Source: JBOHDX01 sp050700835 (GTDB lineage Bacteria; Actinomycetota; Actinomycetes; Propionibacteriales; Nocardioidaceae). From it: a DNA stretch of 64,000 nucleotides. The notes under the pieces were generated by a model. The model worked only from the letters and a program-made list of their open reading frames with translations, made no database searches and had not been told where the DNA came from. The translations under genes and the position numbers were made by a program. Below, piece after piece: positions 7,146 to 15,294 of this stretch (position 1 is the stretch's first letter; each line of letters begins with the position of its first letter). The DNA lies in assembly GCA_050700835.1 (NCBI GenBank), contig JBOHDX010000114.1, positions 1 through 64,000 of the forward strand, in the 5' to 3' direction.

Positions 7146-9326
7146 TCAGTGCGCCGTCATCTCGGCGAGTTTGTCCGCGACGTCTCGACTCCCGGCGATC
7201 GCGGCGGCTTCGAGGACCTTGCTGATGCTAGGTGAGGCCTCACCTCCGGTGACTCGTTGCACCGGCTGTTCGAGACAGTCGAAGAACCGCCGGTGGATCT
7301 CGTCCGCGAGCCAGTCGCCGTACGACGTACCCAACGGGCCCTGCTCGGCGATGAGGACGTTGTTGGTCTTCTTGATGCTTTGCTCCAGCGTGGCCCAGTC
7401 GACGCTGCCGCGGTCGAGCCAGCGCAGGTCGATGACCTCCGCATCGACGGTCCCGAGCGACTCGACGGCCTGCAGGCATTGGCGGACCATCGCCAGGTAT
7501 GAGATCACGGTGACCTGAGATCCGGGCCGGCGGATGGCGGCCTTGCCCACCGGGATGCAGTAGTCCAGGTCGTCCACCGGCCCCTCCCCGGTCGCGGTGT
7601 AGAGATCGACGTGCTCCAGGACGACGACGGGGTCCTTGCATCGCAGCGCGGTGTTCATCAGCCCGACGTAGTCGAACGGCGTCGAGGGAGCCACGATCCG
7701 CCAACCTGGAGCGGTGGCGAAGATCCCGGCCGGGTCCATGGAGTGCTGGGAACCATAGCCGGTGCCCATGGCGACCTTGCTGCGCAGGACGAGAGGCACC
7801 TCGCCGTCGCCGCCGAACATGTGCCTCGCCTTGCCGATCTGGTTGAACAGCTGGTCTGCGGCTACCCACATGAAGTCTGCGTACATGAACTCCACAACGG
7901 GTTTGTACCGGCCGTCGATCGCAATGCCTCCCCCCAGGCCGGCGAACGCGTTCTCGCTGATCGGCGTCCCGAGCACGCGGTCCGGGTACGCCTCGGCAAG
8001 GCCGCGGGTGGCTCCGTTGGTGCCACCGTTGAGGTGGTGGATGTCCTCGCCGAGAACCACCACGGTGTCGTCGGTCTTCATCCGTCGCGCCATCACGGCG
8101 GCGACCGCCCCGATGAACTTCTGCTCCGCGAGCTCACCGGTGAACGTCTCGCGGTCGACCATGCGGGCATCCGCGAGCTCACTCAGGTCGCCGCGAAGGC
8201 CGACGTCGCGGAAGTCTGGGTCCGGCCACTCGGCGGGCTTGATCCGGCGTTGGCCCTTCCGCCCCCCGGGCAAGGGCTCGACAAGCACGTCGCCCAGCTC
8301 GCGCATGACGGCTCGGGCGCGGGCGACCGAGGCGTCGATCTCCTCCTGCGTGAGGATGCTTCGGCGCACGAGGTGGGCGGAGACCTGCCTGATCGGATCC
8401 CTGTCGCGCCACTGCTTCTCCTCGTCCTTGCTGCGGTAGCCGAAGGCGCTTCCGGGGAACGGGCCGTTCTGATGGAAGTAGCGGTAGACGTCAGCCTCGA
8501 TCATGGTCGGGCCCTTGCCGGCTCTCATGTGTGCAAGGGCTTCGTGCATGGTCAGGTTGACCGCCAGCGGATCCATCCCGTCGACTTTCCAGCTAGGAAT
8601 GTTGAAGCCGAGCCCGCGGGCCGAGAGTCGAGGCTCCGCGGTCGCCTCGTCGACGTGGGTCGAGACGGCGTACAGGTTGTTCTCGATGAAGAAGCAGATC
8701 GGCAGCCCCCACGCCGCCGCGAGGTTGAGCGTCTCGAGGGTCGAGCCGATGTTGGCGGCTCCGTCACCGAAGTACGCCACGGAGACGGCGTCGGTGCCAG
8801 CGTGGCGGTTCGCCCATGCGAAGCCGGCGGCCTGTGGCACACCTCCACCGACGATGGCGTTGGTGCCCATCGCGCCGGCTTCCTTCCACTGCAGGTGCAT
8901 CGATCCACCACGACCGCGGCAGAAGCCGCGGGAGAGACCGCAGATCTCCGCGAGGGTGCGAAGGAGCACCGGGCGGACCTCGTCGTCGATCGCCGCGGTT
9001 GGGTCGAGCCCCTTCGGTGCGACGTGTGCGATGGCCTTGGCGAGGAACTGGTGATGCCCACGGTGCGAGCCTGTCACCGTGTCGCTGCTCGTGAGCGGGA
9101 GAACCGAGCCGACCGCACCCGCCTCCTGACCGATGCTCGAGTGGGCCGGGCCGTGGACGAGCCCGGCCCCGGCGAGCTCGAGCACGTACTCCTCGAAGGA
9201 CCGGATCAGGACCAGCTGGCTCAGCATGGTCGTGAGCAGGTGCGGATCCGCGACGTCCCAGTCCTCGGTCGTGGCAGTGAGCTGCACCCACGGCGATGCG
9301 GGTTGCAGCGGGGCGTGCTCGGTCAT
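7146..9326 (-). CDS. Fused alpha-beta E1 of a thiamine-diphosphate 2-oxoacid dehydrogenase
   Basis: The start at 9326 (MTEHAPLQP) is preceded by GGGAGAG at good spacing, giving 726 residues. Residues about 30-370 are an E1-alpha domain with the thiamine diphosphate signature GDGAAN running to the paired Asn (FFIENN). Residues about 400-726 are the E1-beta domain (transketolase-like pyrimidine and C-terminal parts: GGGIAIDGRYKPVVEF, SQHSMDP, APSTPFDYVGLM). Such E1 enzymes decarboxylate pyruvate, branched 2-oxoacids or acetoin and pass the acyl group to a lipoyl E2. No E2 or E3 partner is adjacent, so it either borrows these or acts differently. Two GntR-type operators lie in its divergent promoter region. 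Confidence 0.85.
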   Translation of the reverse strand: MTEHAPLQPASPWVQLTATTEDWDVADPHLLTTMLSQLVLIRSFEEYVLELAGAGLVHGPAHSSIGQEAGAVGSVLPLTSSDTVTGSHRGHHQFLAKAIAHVAPKGLDPTAAIDDEVRPVLLRTLAEICGLSRGFCRGRGGSMHLQWKEAGAMGTNAIVGGGVPQAAGFAWANRHAGTDAVSVAYFGDGAANIGSTLETLNLAAAWGLPICFFIENNLYAVSTHVDEATAEPRLSARGLGFNIPSWKVDGMDPLAVNLTMHEALAHMRAGKGPTMIEADVYRYFHQNGPFPGSAFGYRSKDEEKQWRDRDPIRQVSAHLVRRSILTQEEIDASVARARAVMRELGDVLVEPLPGGRKGQRRIKPAEWPDPDFRDVGLRGDLSELADARMVDRETFTGELAEQKFIGAVAAVMARRMKTDDTVVVLGEDIHHLNGGTNGATRGLAEAYPDRVLGTPISENAFAGLGGGIAIDGRYKPVVEFMYADFMWVAADQLFNQIGKARHMFGGDGEVPLVLRSKVAMGTGYGSQHSMDPAGIFATAPGWRIVAPSTPFDYVGLMNTALRCKDPVVVLEHVDLYTATGEGPVDDLDYCIPVGKAAIRRPGSQVTVISYLAMVRQCLQAVESLGTVDAEVIDLRWLDRGSVDWATLEQSIKKTNNVLIAEQGPLGTSYGDWLADEIHRRFFDCLEQPVQRVTGGEASPSISKVLEAAAIAGSRDVADKLAEMTAH

Positions 9327-9368
9327 GACGCTCTCCCGACGTTCGACTCGCTCCCAGCCTGACACACG

Positions 9369-9380
9369 ATTGGATCCAAT
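9369..9380. promoter_or_regulatory. Putative GntR operator 1 (ATTGGATCCAAT)
   Basis: This is a perfect 12-base palindrome in the divergent gap between the E1 gene (start 9326) and the VOC gene (start 9471). FCD-subfamily GntR regulators typically bind short palindromes of the form ATTGTATNCAAT/TTGGATNCAA. A GntR/FCD regulator is encoded two genes downstream. Binding by that regulator is inferred. Confidence 0.6.
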
Positions 9381-9432
9381 GACTAGTCACGGCTGCGCTG
9401 CTCGGCGTACTGTCGCGCAGGGAGGCCGTTTC

Positions 9433-9444
9433 TTAGGATCCAAT
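9433..9444. promoter_or_regulatory. Putative GntR operator 2 (TTAGGATCCAAT)
   Basis: This site matches operator 1 at 10 of 12 positions, including the full GGATCCAAT half and core. It lies 53 bases downstream of operator 1 and 26 bases before the VOC start codon. One site near each divergent start suggests coordinated or looping control of both transcripts. Confidence 0.55.
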
Positions 9445-9470
9445 CCGTCGAAAAGTGGAGACAACCAGCG

Positions 9471-9998
9471 ATGCCTGAGACCGCGCGGGGACTGCCCGGT
9501 CTGACTCGGGTGGACCATGTCGGCTTCACCGTGCCCGACCTCGAGCAGGCGACCAGCTTCCTGGTCGACGTCATCGGGTGCGAGTACATGTACTCGCTCG
9601 GCCCGTTCCAGGGCGACGACGGGTGGATGGGGGAGCACCTCAACGTCCACCCCCGCGCCGTGATGCGTCAGCTGCACTTCTTTCGTTGCGGGGGCGCCGC
9701 GATCTTCGAGGTGTTCCAGTACGAGGCACCGGACCAACAGCCCGGTCCACCGAGGAACAGTGACATCGGCGGCCACCACGTCGCGTTGTACGTCGAGGAT
9801 CTCGATGCGGCCGTGGCGTACCTGAAGGGTCGGGGGGTCACCGTTCTCGGCGAGCCGACGGCGAGCAAGGGGCCCAGCGAAGGCCAACGTTGGGTCTACT
9901 TCCTCGCACCTTGGGGCATGCAGTTCGAGCTCGTGTCCTACCCCTTCGGGAAGGCGTTCGACCGCACGTCACCCGTCGGAGCGGATCCCGATGAGTGA
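9471..9998 (+). CDS. VOC-superfamily (glyoxalase/dioxygenase-fold) protein
   Basis: The 175-residue protein shows the vicinal-oxygen-chelate fold. LTRVDHVGFTVPDLEQATSF opens the first beta-alpha-beta-beta-beta module with a metal-type His (VDH). The second module has GGHHVALYVEDLDAAVAYLKG, again with His, and the late WVYFLAPWGMQFELV supplies the Glu. The three-residue His/His/Glu pattern suggests divalent metal binding. The activity could be lyase, isomerase, epimerase or dioxygenase. It is the first gene of a plus-strand operon and overlaps the GntR gene by 8 bp, so it is probably part of the same catabolic pathway. Confidence 0.8.
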   Translation: MPETARGLPGLTRVDHVGFTVPDLEQATSFLVDVIGCEYMYSLGPFQGDDGWMGEHLNVHPRAVMRQLHFFRCGGAAIFEVFQYEAPDQQPGPPRNSDIGGHHVALYVEDLDAAVAYLKGRGVTVLGEPTASKGPSEGQRWVYFLAPWGMQFELVSYPFGKAFDRTSPVGADPDE

Positions 9999-10713
9999 TC
10001 TGGTCGGGGAGCGGGCCGAGGACGTGATCGCGACAGCCGCGACGAGCCTGACGAGTCAACGGGTGGCCGACTATCTGCGCGACTCGATCCTGCGCGGGGA
10101 GTTCCGACCGGGTGACCGGATTCGGCAGGAGGACGTCGCGGCACGCTTCGGCGCCAGTCGTGTCCCGGTTCGCGAGGCCCTGCGCATGCTCGAGGCCGAG
10201 GGCCTCACCGAGCACCACGCCAACATCGGGGCGCGGGTGCCCGAGCTGGATCGGTTCGAGGTGGACATCCTGTATCAGATGCGGGAGCGGCTCGAGCCCC
10301 TCATCCTCGCTGAGAGCATCCCCCATCTGCGCGGCGACGATCTGGTGCAGCTCAGGCACATCCAGGAGCGGATCGAGGCCGACGACGATCTCTCGCACTT
10401 CCTGGAGCTGGACCGCGAGCTGCATCTGCTGAGCTACTCCGGTTGCCGCTTCGACCAGCTGCTGGCGACCGTGACCAGGCTGTGGAACTCCACCCAGCAC
10501 TACCGTCGCGTGTTCATGGCGCTCAGCGGGCCAGGCCGCCGCTGGGTGGTCACTGCCGAACACCGGCTGTTGCTCGACGCGATCGAGCGTGGCGACATCG
10601 CGGACGCCGAGCGTCACATCCTGGGGCACGTCCGCCGCACCCGGATCGAGCTGGCCAAGCATCCCGACGTGTTCGCTCGGCCGGACGCGACGGGGAGGGT
10701 CGTGCGTACATGA
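9991..10713 (+). CDS. GntR-family transcriptional regulator (FCD subfamily)
   Basis: The protein has 240 residues. The N-terminal winged helix-turn-helix (about residues 20-85) contains the classic GntR block FGASRVPVREALRMLEAEGL. The C-terminal all-helical FCD domain (about 95-230) has the expected acidic/His pattern, including ELDRELHLLSYSG, where a His is a common metal ligand, and VTAEHRLLLDAIERGD. FCD regulators respond to carboxylate metabolites. The start codon lies inside the VOC gene and the stop overlaps the start of the iron-sulfur subunit, so the three are translationally coupled. Two palindromes in the upstream divergent promoter are the likely targets. Confidence 0.9.
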   Translation: MSDLVGERAEDVIATAATSLTSQRVADYLRDSILRGEFRPGDRIRQEDVAARFGASRVPVREALRMLEAEGLTEHHANIGARVPELDRFEVDILYQMRERLEPLILAESIPHLRGDDLVQLRHIQERIEADDDLSHFLELDRELHLLSYSGCRFDQLLATVTRLWNSTQHYRRVFMALSGPGRRWVVTAEHRLLLDAIERGDIADAERHILGHVRRTRIELAKHPDVFARPDATGRVVRT

Positions 10714-11186
10714 GGGAAGAGCTCTGCCTGGTCGTGAACGGGAAGCAGGTGGTCGTCGTCGCGGAACCCGACGCGACGCTCTTGGACGTGCTTCGCAGCG
10801 AGCTCGATCTGCGGGGGTCCCGCTTCGGTTGCGGGCTCGGACAGTGCGGCGCGTGCTCCGTCCTCGTGGACGGCAGGGCCGCTGCGTCCTGCGAGACACC
10901 GATGTGGTCCGTGCGGGATCGCTCGGTCACGACGGTGGAAGGGCTCGGGCATGACGGTGCCCTCCATCCGCTGCAGCAGGCGCTGCTCGACGAGCAGGCA
11001 GCCCAGTGTGGCTACTGCATCTCGGGGATCCTGGTCAGGGCGGCCGCGCTTCTGCACTCGAACCCGGAGCCGGACGAGCCGGCGGTGATCGACGCTCTCG
11101 ACCGCAGCCTCTGCCGGTGCGGCGCCCAGCAACGGATCGTGCGCGCGGTCGTCCGCTGCGGCCACACCCGCGGGAACACGCCTTGA
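10710..11186 (+). CDS. [2Fe-2S] small subunit of a molybdenum hydroxylase
   Basis: The start ATG at 10710 overlaps the GntR stop (ATGA) and gives 158 residues. The N-terminal plant-ferredoxin domain carries CGLGQCGACSV and a later Cys in AAASCETPM for the first cluster. The C-terminal helical domain has QCGYCISGI and SLCRCG for the second. This is the CoxS/IorA/NicA type small subunit of the xanthine-oxidase family, which relays electrons from the molybdenum centre. No FAD-binding medium subunit gene is nearby, pointing to the two-subunit class that passes electrons to another acceptor. It is followed directly by the molybdopterin subunit. Confidence 0.93.
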   Translation: MREELCLVVNGKQVVVVAEPDATLLDVLRSELDLRGSRFGCGLGQCGACSVLVDGRAAASCETPMWSVRDRSVTTVEGLGHDGALHPLQQALLDEQAAQCGYCISGILVRAAALLHSNPEPDEPAVIDALDRSLCRCGAQQRIVRAVVRCGHTRGNTP

Positions 11187-13348
11187 CGACCTCGCGCGAG
11201 ACGTCACTGGTCGGCAGTCACCTCCCTCGTCACCTTGAGACCAACGGGACACTGTCTCGGTGGGTCACGGTCGAAGCCGACGGCACGGTCTCCGTGCGGG
11301 TCGGCAAGGTCGAGCTCGGGCAAGGCATTCTGACTGCCCTTGCCCAGCTGGCTGCCGAGGAGCTGGACGTCGACGTGGACCGAGTCCACATGGTCCCGGC
11401 GAACACCGCGACAAGCCCCGACGAGGGCCTCACCTCCGGCAGCATGTCCATCGTCGACTCGGGGCCCGCGGTGAGTCTGGTCTGCGCCAACGTCAGAGCC
11501 CGGTTCGTCGCTGCGGCAGCCCGGTCGTGGTCGTGCGAGGACTCCGAAGTCTCGGTCGAGCACGGCCGACTTCACCGTGCGACCGCGGGGCTCGCCACGT
11601 CGTACGCAGCGATGGCTGCCGGCGTGGATCTCGACGTCGAGGTCGACCCCGACATCCCGCTGAGGTCAGGGGCCGGACGGTGGGTGGGCACCAGCGTCGC
11701 GCGCATCGACCTGCCGGGCAAGATGTCTGGGCGTCCGGTGTTCATCCATGACCTGCGGCTGCCGGGCATGCTCTTCGGCAGGGTGGTGCGCCCGCCTTCG
11801 CCGGGTGCGGTGTTGCTCAGCCTCGAAGCCGACGTCGAGGTGGGGCTGGCGCCCGCCGTGCGGGTGGTGCGCGACGGGTCGTTCCTGGGCGTGGTGGCAG
11901 ACAGCGAGGCTGTGGCGGTCCGATCGGCGGAGCTGCTGCGCCGGGCAACCTCGTGGGCCGAGCACGACACGTTGCCGGACGAGACTCGCCTCTCCGACTA
12001 CCTCCGGTCCGGTCCGCACGAGTCGCAGTCCATCGTGGCGGACTCGGACTCGGACTCGGACTCCGGGTCGGGAGCGGGCGACCGAACCCTGAAGGCGACC
12101 TACCACCGCCCGTTCCTCGCGCACGCCTCCATGGCGCCGAGCTGCGGAGTCGCGCGCTGGGACGACACCGGCGGGGTGGCGGTCTGGAGCCACAGCCAGG
12201 GCATCTTCCGGTTGCGGGACGCGATTGCGAGCGCCCTGGCGAAGGATGCCGACCGGGTGACCGTCACGCACGCCGAGGGCGCCGGCTGCTACGGCCACAA
12301 CGGAGCCGACGATGCGGCGTTCGATGCGGTGTTGTTGTCCAGATCTGTGCCCGGGCGCCCCGTCCACGTGCAGTGGAGCCGTCACGACGAGCTGACCTGG
12401 TCGCCGTTCGGGTCGGCCATGACCGCCGACGTGAGCGCCACACTCGATCCCCGCGGTCACGTCGCGTCGTGGGAGTACAACGTCTACAGCCAGGGCCACA
12501 CGAGCCGACCTGGCTACGAGGGCGTCCCGGGGTTGCTTGCCGGCGCCCACCTTCAGAAGCCATTGGCCTACCCCCCCGCCGCCGACCCGCCGCATCGCTC
12601 CGGCGGTGGTGCGTCTCGCAACGCGGTGCCGTGCTATGACTTCGCGCACCGGCGTATCTCGACGCACCGGCTTCTGCGGACTCCGCTCCGATCCTCCGCG
12701 TTGAGGTCGCTGGGCGCCTTCCTGAACGTGTTCGCGATCGAGTCGTTCGTGGACGAGCTGGCGGCTCTTGCCGGTCTGGATCCGTTGGCGTTCCGGCTGG
12801 CGCACCTCGCTGACGAGCGCGGCAGAGCGGTCCTCGAGCGGGCCGCCGGCATGGCCGGGTGGGGGTCGACCCGCACCGGCGATGGCATCGGCTCCGGTAT
12901 CGGCTTCGCCCGCTACAAGCACCAGGGCGCCTACTGCGCGGTGGTGGCCGAGGTGGAGGCTGACACGGACATCCGGGTACGCCGTCTGTTCGTCGCGGTC
13001 GATGTCGGACGAGTCGTCAACCCGGACGGAGTACGCAACCAGATCGAGGGAGGCTGCACGCAAGCGACGAGCTGGACGCTGAAGGAGCGTGTGCGGTTCG
13101 ACCGGACGAGGGTCACCAGCACCGACTGGGAGAGCTACCCGATCCTGCGGTTCAGCGAGAGCCCCCGGGTCGACGTGGACATCCTGTCCCGACCGGACCT
13201 GCCGTCGGTGGGCTCCGGCGAGGCCGCGCAGGGTCCGACGGCGGCGGCGATAGGCAACGCGGTGGCCGACGCGCTCGGTGTGAGGGTGCGGGGCCTGCCT
13301 ATCAACGCCGGAGCAGTTGTCAAGGCGATCCAAGAACAAGAGGACTGA
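11183..13348 (+). CDS. Molybdopterin-binding large subunit of a two-subunit molybdenum hydroxylase (IorB/NicB-like)
   Basis: The best start is TTG 11183, overlapping the small-subunit TGA, which gives 721 residues. Upstream in-frame sequence is a shadow of the small subunit. The order of motifs is that of the isoquinoline/nicotinate oxidoreductase class: it opens with VEADGTVSVRVGKVELGQGILTAL and ends with VGSGEAAQGPTAAAIGNAVADAL, whose Gly-Ser-Gly-Glu is the family's catalytic-Glu loop. The family hydroxylates N-heteroaromatics or aldehydes with water-derived oxygen. The substrate is unknown. An Asp-Ser repeat at about residues 286-293 is an odd low-complexity insert. No Tat leader is visible, so a cytoplasmic location is likely. 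Confidence 0.85.
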   Translation: MTTSRETSLVGSHLPRHLETNGTLSRWVTVEADGTVSVRVGKVELGQGILTALAQLAAEELDVDVDRVHMVPANTATSPDEGLTSGSMSIVDSGPAVSLVCANVRARFVAAAARSWSCEDSEVSVEHGRLHRATAGLATSYAAMAAGVDLDVEVDPDIPLRSGAGRWVGTSVARIDLPGKMSGRPVFIHDLRLPGMLFGRVVRPPSPGAVLLSLEADVEVGLAPAVRVVRDGSFLGVVADSEAVAVRSAELLRRATSWAEHDTLPDETRLSDYLRSGPHESQSIVADSDSDSDSGSGAGDRTLKATYHRPFLAHASMAPSCGVARWDDTGGVAVWSHSQGIFRLRDAIASALAKDADRVTVTHAEGAGCYGHNGADDAAFDAVLLSRSVPGRPVHVQWSRHDELTWSPFGSAMTADVSATLDPRGHVASWEYNVYSQGHTSRPGYEGVPGLLAGAHLQKPLAYPPAADPPHRSGGGASRNAVPCYDFAHRRISTHRLLRTPLRSSALRSLGAFLNVFAIESFVDELAALAGLDPLAFRLAHLADERGRAVLERAAGMAGWGSTRTGDGIGSGIGFARYKHQGAYCAVVAEVEADTDIRVRRLFVAVDVGRVVNPDGVRNQIEGGCTQATSWTLKERVRFDRTRVTSTDWESYPILRFSESPRVDVDILSRPDLPSVGSGEAAQGPTAAAIGNAVADALGVRVRGLPINAGAVVKAIQEQED

Positions 13349-13362
13349 CCAAGGAGTGCACC

Positions 13363-14004
13363 ATGCCCACGCAAAGGCCCACGCAGAGAATCAGCTACCG
13401 CCCGTTCGACGAGATGGACGAGCGCATGCAGCAGGAGATGCGCCGGTGCGCGCGCGAAGGGACGCCGCGGCCGGAGAGCTCAGCCGTCAGAGCGCACGCT
13501 GCCAACGCTTTCTGGGCATTCGCGGAGTCGTGGCAAGCCGTGTTCCACTCCGGCGTCTGCGACCACTCGATCAAGGAGCTGTGCCGCGTCTATGTCTCCC
13601 GCACGGTGAAATGTGAGTTCTGCGGAAACCAGCGTTCGATCAAGGCGACGACCGATGGGCTGCTCGAGCAGCAGTACGACGACCTGTTGAACTTCGAGGC
13701 GTCCTCCAGCTACGACGAGCGGCAGAAGGCCGCGCTCTCCTATGCCGAAGCGATCGCCTGGAGGCTCGACACCGACGACGCGTTCTGGCAACGACTCCAC
13801 CGGCACTTCTCCGAGCCGGAGCTCGTCGAGCTCGGCTGCTTCGTCGCCTTGACGTACGGCCAGCAGAGCTGGATCAGGTTGCTGGGGATCGACCATCATC
13901 AGTACCTGGCAGGGTCCGACGCATCCTTGGCTCCGGGCTTCCGTACGCCGCAGGAGCTCGCGGCGAGCGAGGCCAGCCCGGACTACTGGGCCGCCGCACC
14001 CTAG
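13363..14004 (+). CDS. AhpD/carboxymuconolactone decarboxylase-like protein
   Basis: The 213-residue all-helical protein starts 14 bp after the molybdenum subunit stop, behind a clear AAGGAG. It contains LCRVYVSRTVKCEFCGNQRS near residue 80, the CxxC-containing helix of AhpD-like proteins (CEFC), and a later helix with VELGCFVALTYGQQSWIRLLG. AhpD proteins use a Cys pair as a peroxidase or disulfide reductase, while other CMD-fold members are lactone decarboxylases or decoys. Its place at the end of the plus-strand operon suggests a pathway or protective role. The function is not assignable beyond the fold. Confidence 0.75.
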   Translation: MPTQRPTQRISYRPFDEMDERMQQEMRRCAREGTPRPESSAVRAHAANAFWAFAESWQAVFHSGVCDHSIKELCRVYVSRTVKCEFCGNQRSIKATTDGLLEQQYDDLLNFEASSSYDERQKAALSYAEAIAWRLDTDDAFWQRLHRHFSEPELVELGCFVALTYGQQSWIRLLGIDHHQYLAGSDASLAPGFRTPQELAASEASPDYWAAAP

Positions 14005-14047
14005 GCCACCCCTGGGCGCGCCAACCGTCGCGGGCGGTGACGCGGCG

Positions 14048-15292
14048 TCAGTACGGGTTCGCAATCACCAATGTCTGCGCCGGGAACAACGTGAGAATGC
14101 GTGGTCCGTCCTGGGTCACCAGGACCTCCTCCTCGATTCGCGCGGCCGAGAACCCGTCGCTCGCCGGACAGTAGGTTTCGAGCGCGAACACCATGCCGTC
14201 CTCGAGCTCGACGGGTGCCTTCATGCTGTTGAGCCTCGAGATGATCGGCCGTTCGTGGAGTCCGAGCCCCAGACCGTGTCCGAACTGCAGCCCGAACGCC
14301 GCCATCTCGTCCTCGAAGCCGAACTCGGTCGCCGCCGGCCACACCCGGGCGATCTCGTCCGTGCCGGCACCCGGCTTCACCGCCGCGATCGACGCGTCCA
14401 TCCACTCGCGCGCCTTGTCGTACGCAGCACGCTGGCTGTCCGTGGCGCTGCCGACGCTGAACGTCCGGTAGTAGCAGGTCCGGTAACCGTTGAACGAGTG
14501 GATGATGTCGAAGAAGGCTTGGTCACCCGGCCGGATCAACCGGTCGCTGAAGTTGTGGGGGTGCGGGTTGCAGCGCTCTCCCGACACGGCGTTGATCGCC
14601 TCCACCTGGTCCGAACCCATCTCGTACAGACGCTTGTTCGCCAGTGCGACGATCTCGTTCTCCCGGATGCCGGGCCGCAGCTCCTCGACGATGTCCTGGT
14701 AGACGCCGTCGACCATTGCCGCTGCCTGGGTGAGCAACACGATCTCGTCCCTGGACTTGATCTGGCGGGCATCGAGCATCAGCTGTTGCGCGTCGACCAC
14801 GGTCAGCCCTTGGCGCTGCATCTCGAACAGGAACGGTGGCTCCACGATGTCCACGGCGACGGGGGCGTCGGCGACGCCGGCGTCCTCGAGAAGTCCCTTG
14901 ATCTGACGCACTGCGGACTCCATCAGGCCGACCGACGGCGCGATCGACCCTCTCAGCCCGAGCATGCCGGCGTGACAGTTCTCGGGCTCGAGCCAAGGCG
15001 AATAGAGCCGATGGTGACGAGCCGCGGAGCCGAAGTCCCACAAGGTGGGCTCGCCGTCGCGGGTCAGCAGCGCGTAGCGCGTCATCTTGTCGCCGAGGGC
15101 TCCGCCGATCCACGTCTGAGTGGTGTAGCGGATGTTGTAGAAGTCGAACAACAGGAAGGCGCCGCACTCGCTGGCCGCCAGCGAGCTCCTGGCCCGGCTG
15201 AGCCGGTACGTCCGCAGCCGGTCGAAGTCGACCCGCTGCTCGTAGTCCACGCTCATGTGACCGGGCGCGGGGAGTGGCGAGGCGATGCCCAT
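14048..15292 (-). CDS. M24 (creatinase/prolidase-fold) hydrolase missing one metal ligand
   Basis: The protein has 414 residues: an N-terminal creatinase-type domain (about 25-170) and a pita-bread catalytic domain (about 180-405). Metal-ligand positions of M24 peptidases can be followed: Asp262 (FFDI), His339 (GHGLGLGLHERP), Glu372 (ALETYC) and a Glu in RIEEEV near 386 are kept. The second Asp, normally in GYxxDxTRT, is replaced by Cys273 (GYRTCYYRTF). Creatinase itself is a metal-free member of this fold, so a C-N hydrolase role is as plausible as Xaa-Pro peptidase. The start is fixed by GAAGGGA. The upstream dehydrogenase ends 2 bp before it. Confidence 0.8.
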   Translation of the reverse strand: MGIASPLPAPGHMSVDYEQRVDFDRLRTYRLSRARSSLAASECGAFLLFDFYNIRYTTQTWIGGALGDKMTRYALLTRDGEPTLWDFGSAARHHRLYSPWLEPENCHAGMLGLRGSIAPSVGLMESAVRQIKGLLEDAGVADAPVAVDIVEPPFLFEMQRQGLTVVDAQQLMLDARQIKSRDEIVLLTQAAAMVDGVYQDIVEELRPGIRENEIVALANKRLYEMGSDQVEAINAVSGERCNPHPHNFSDRLIRPGDQAFFDIIHSFNGYRTCYYRTFSVGSATDSQRAAYDKAREWMDASIAAVKPGAGTDEIARVWPAATEFGFEDEMAAFGLQFGHGLGLGLHERPIISRLNSMKAPVELEDGMVFALETYCPASDGFSAARIEEEVLVTQDGPRILTLFPAQTLVIANPY

Positions 15293-15294
15293 GG

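Noticed and set aside
7611..9362. Long open frame antisense to the E1 gene
   Set aside because: Arg/Val/Glu-rich composition is typical of GC-rich shadow frames; the minus-strand E1 shows full domain motifs.
11666..13339. Long open frame antisense to the molybdenum subunit
   Set aside because: No domain motifs and Arg/His/Gly-rich shadow composition; the plus-strand enzyme is clearly real.
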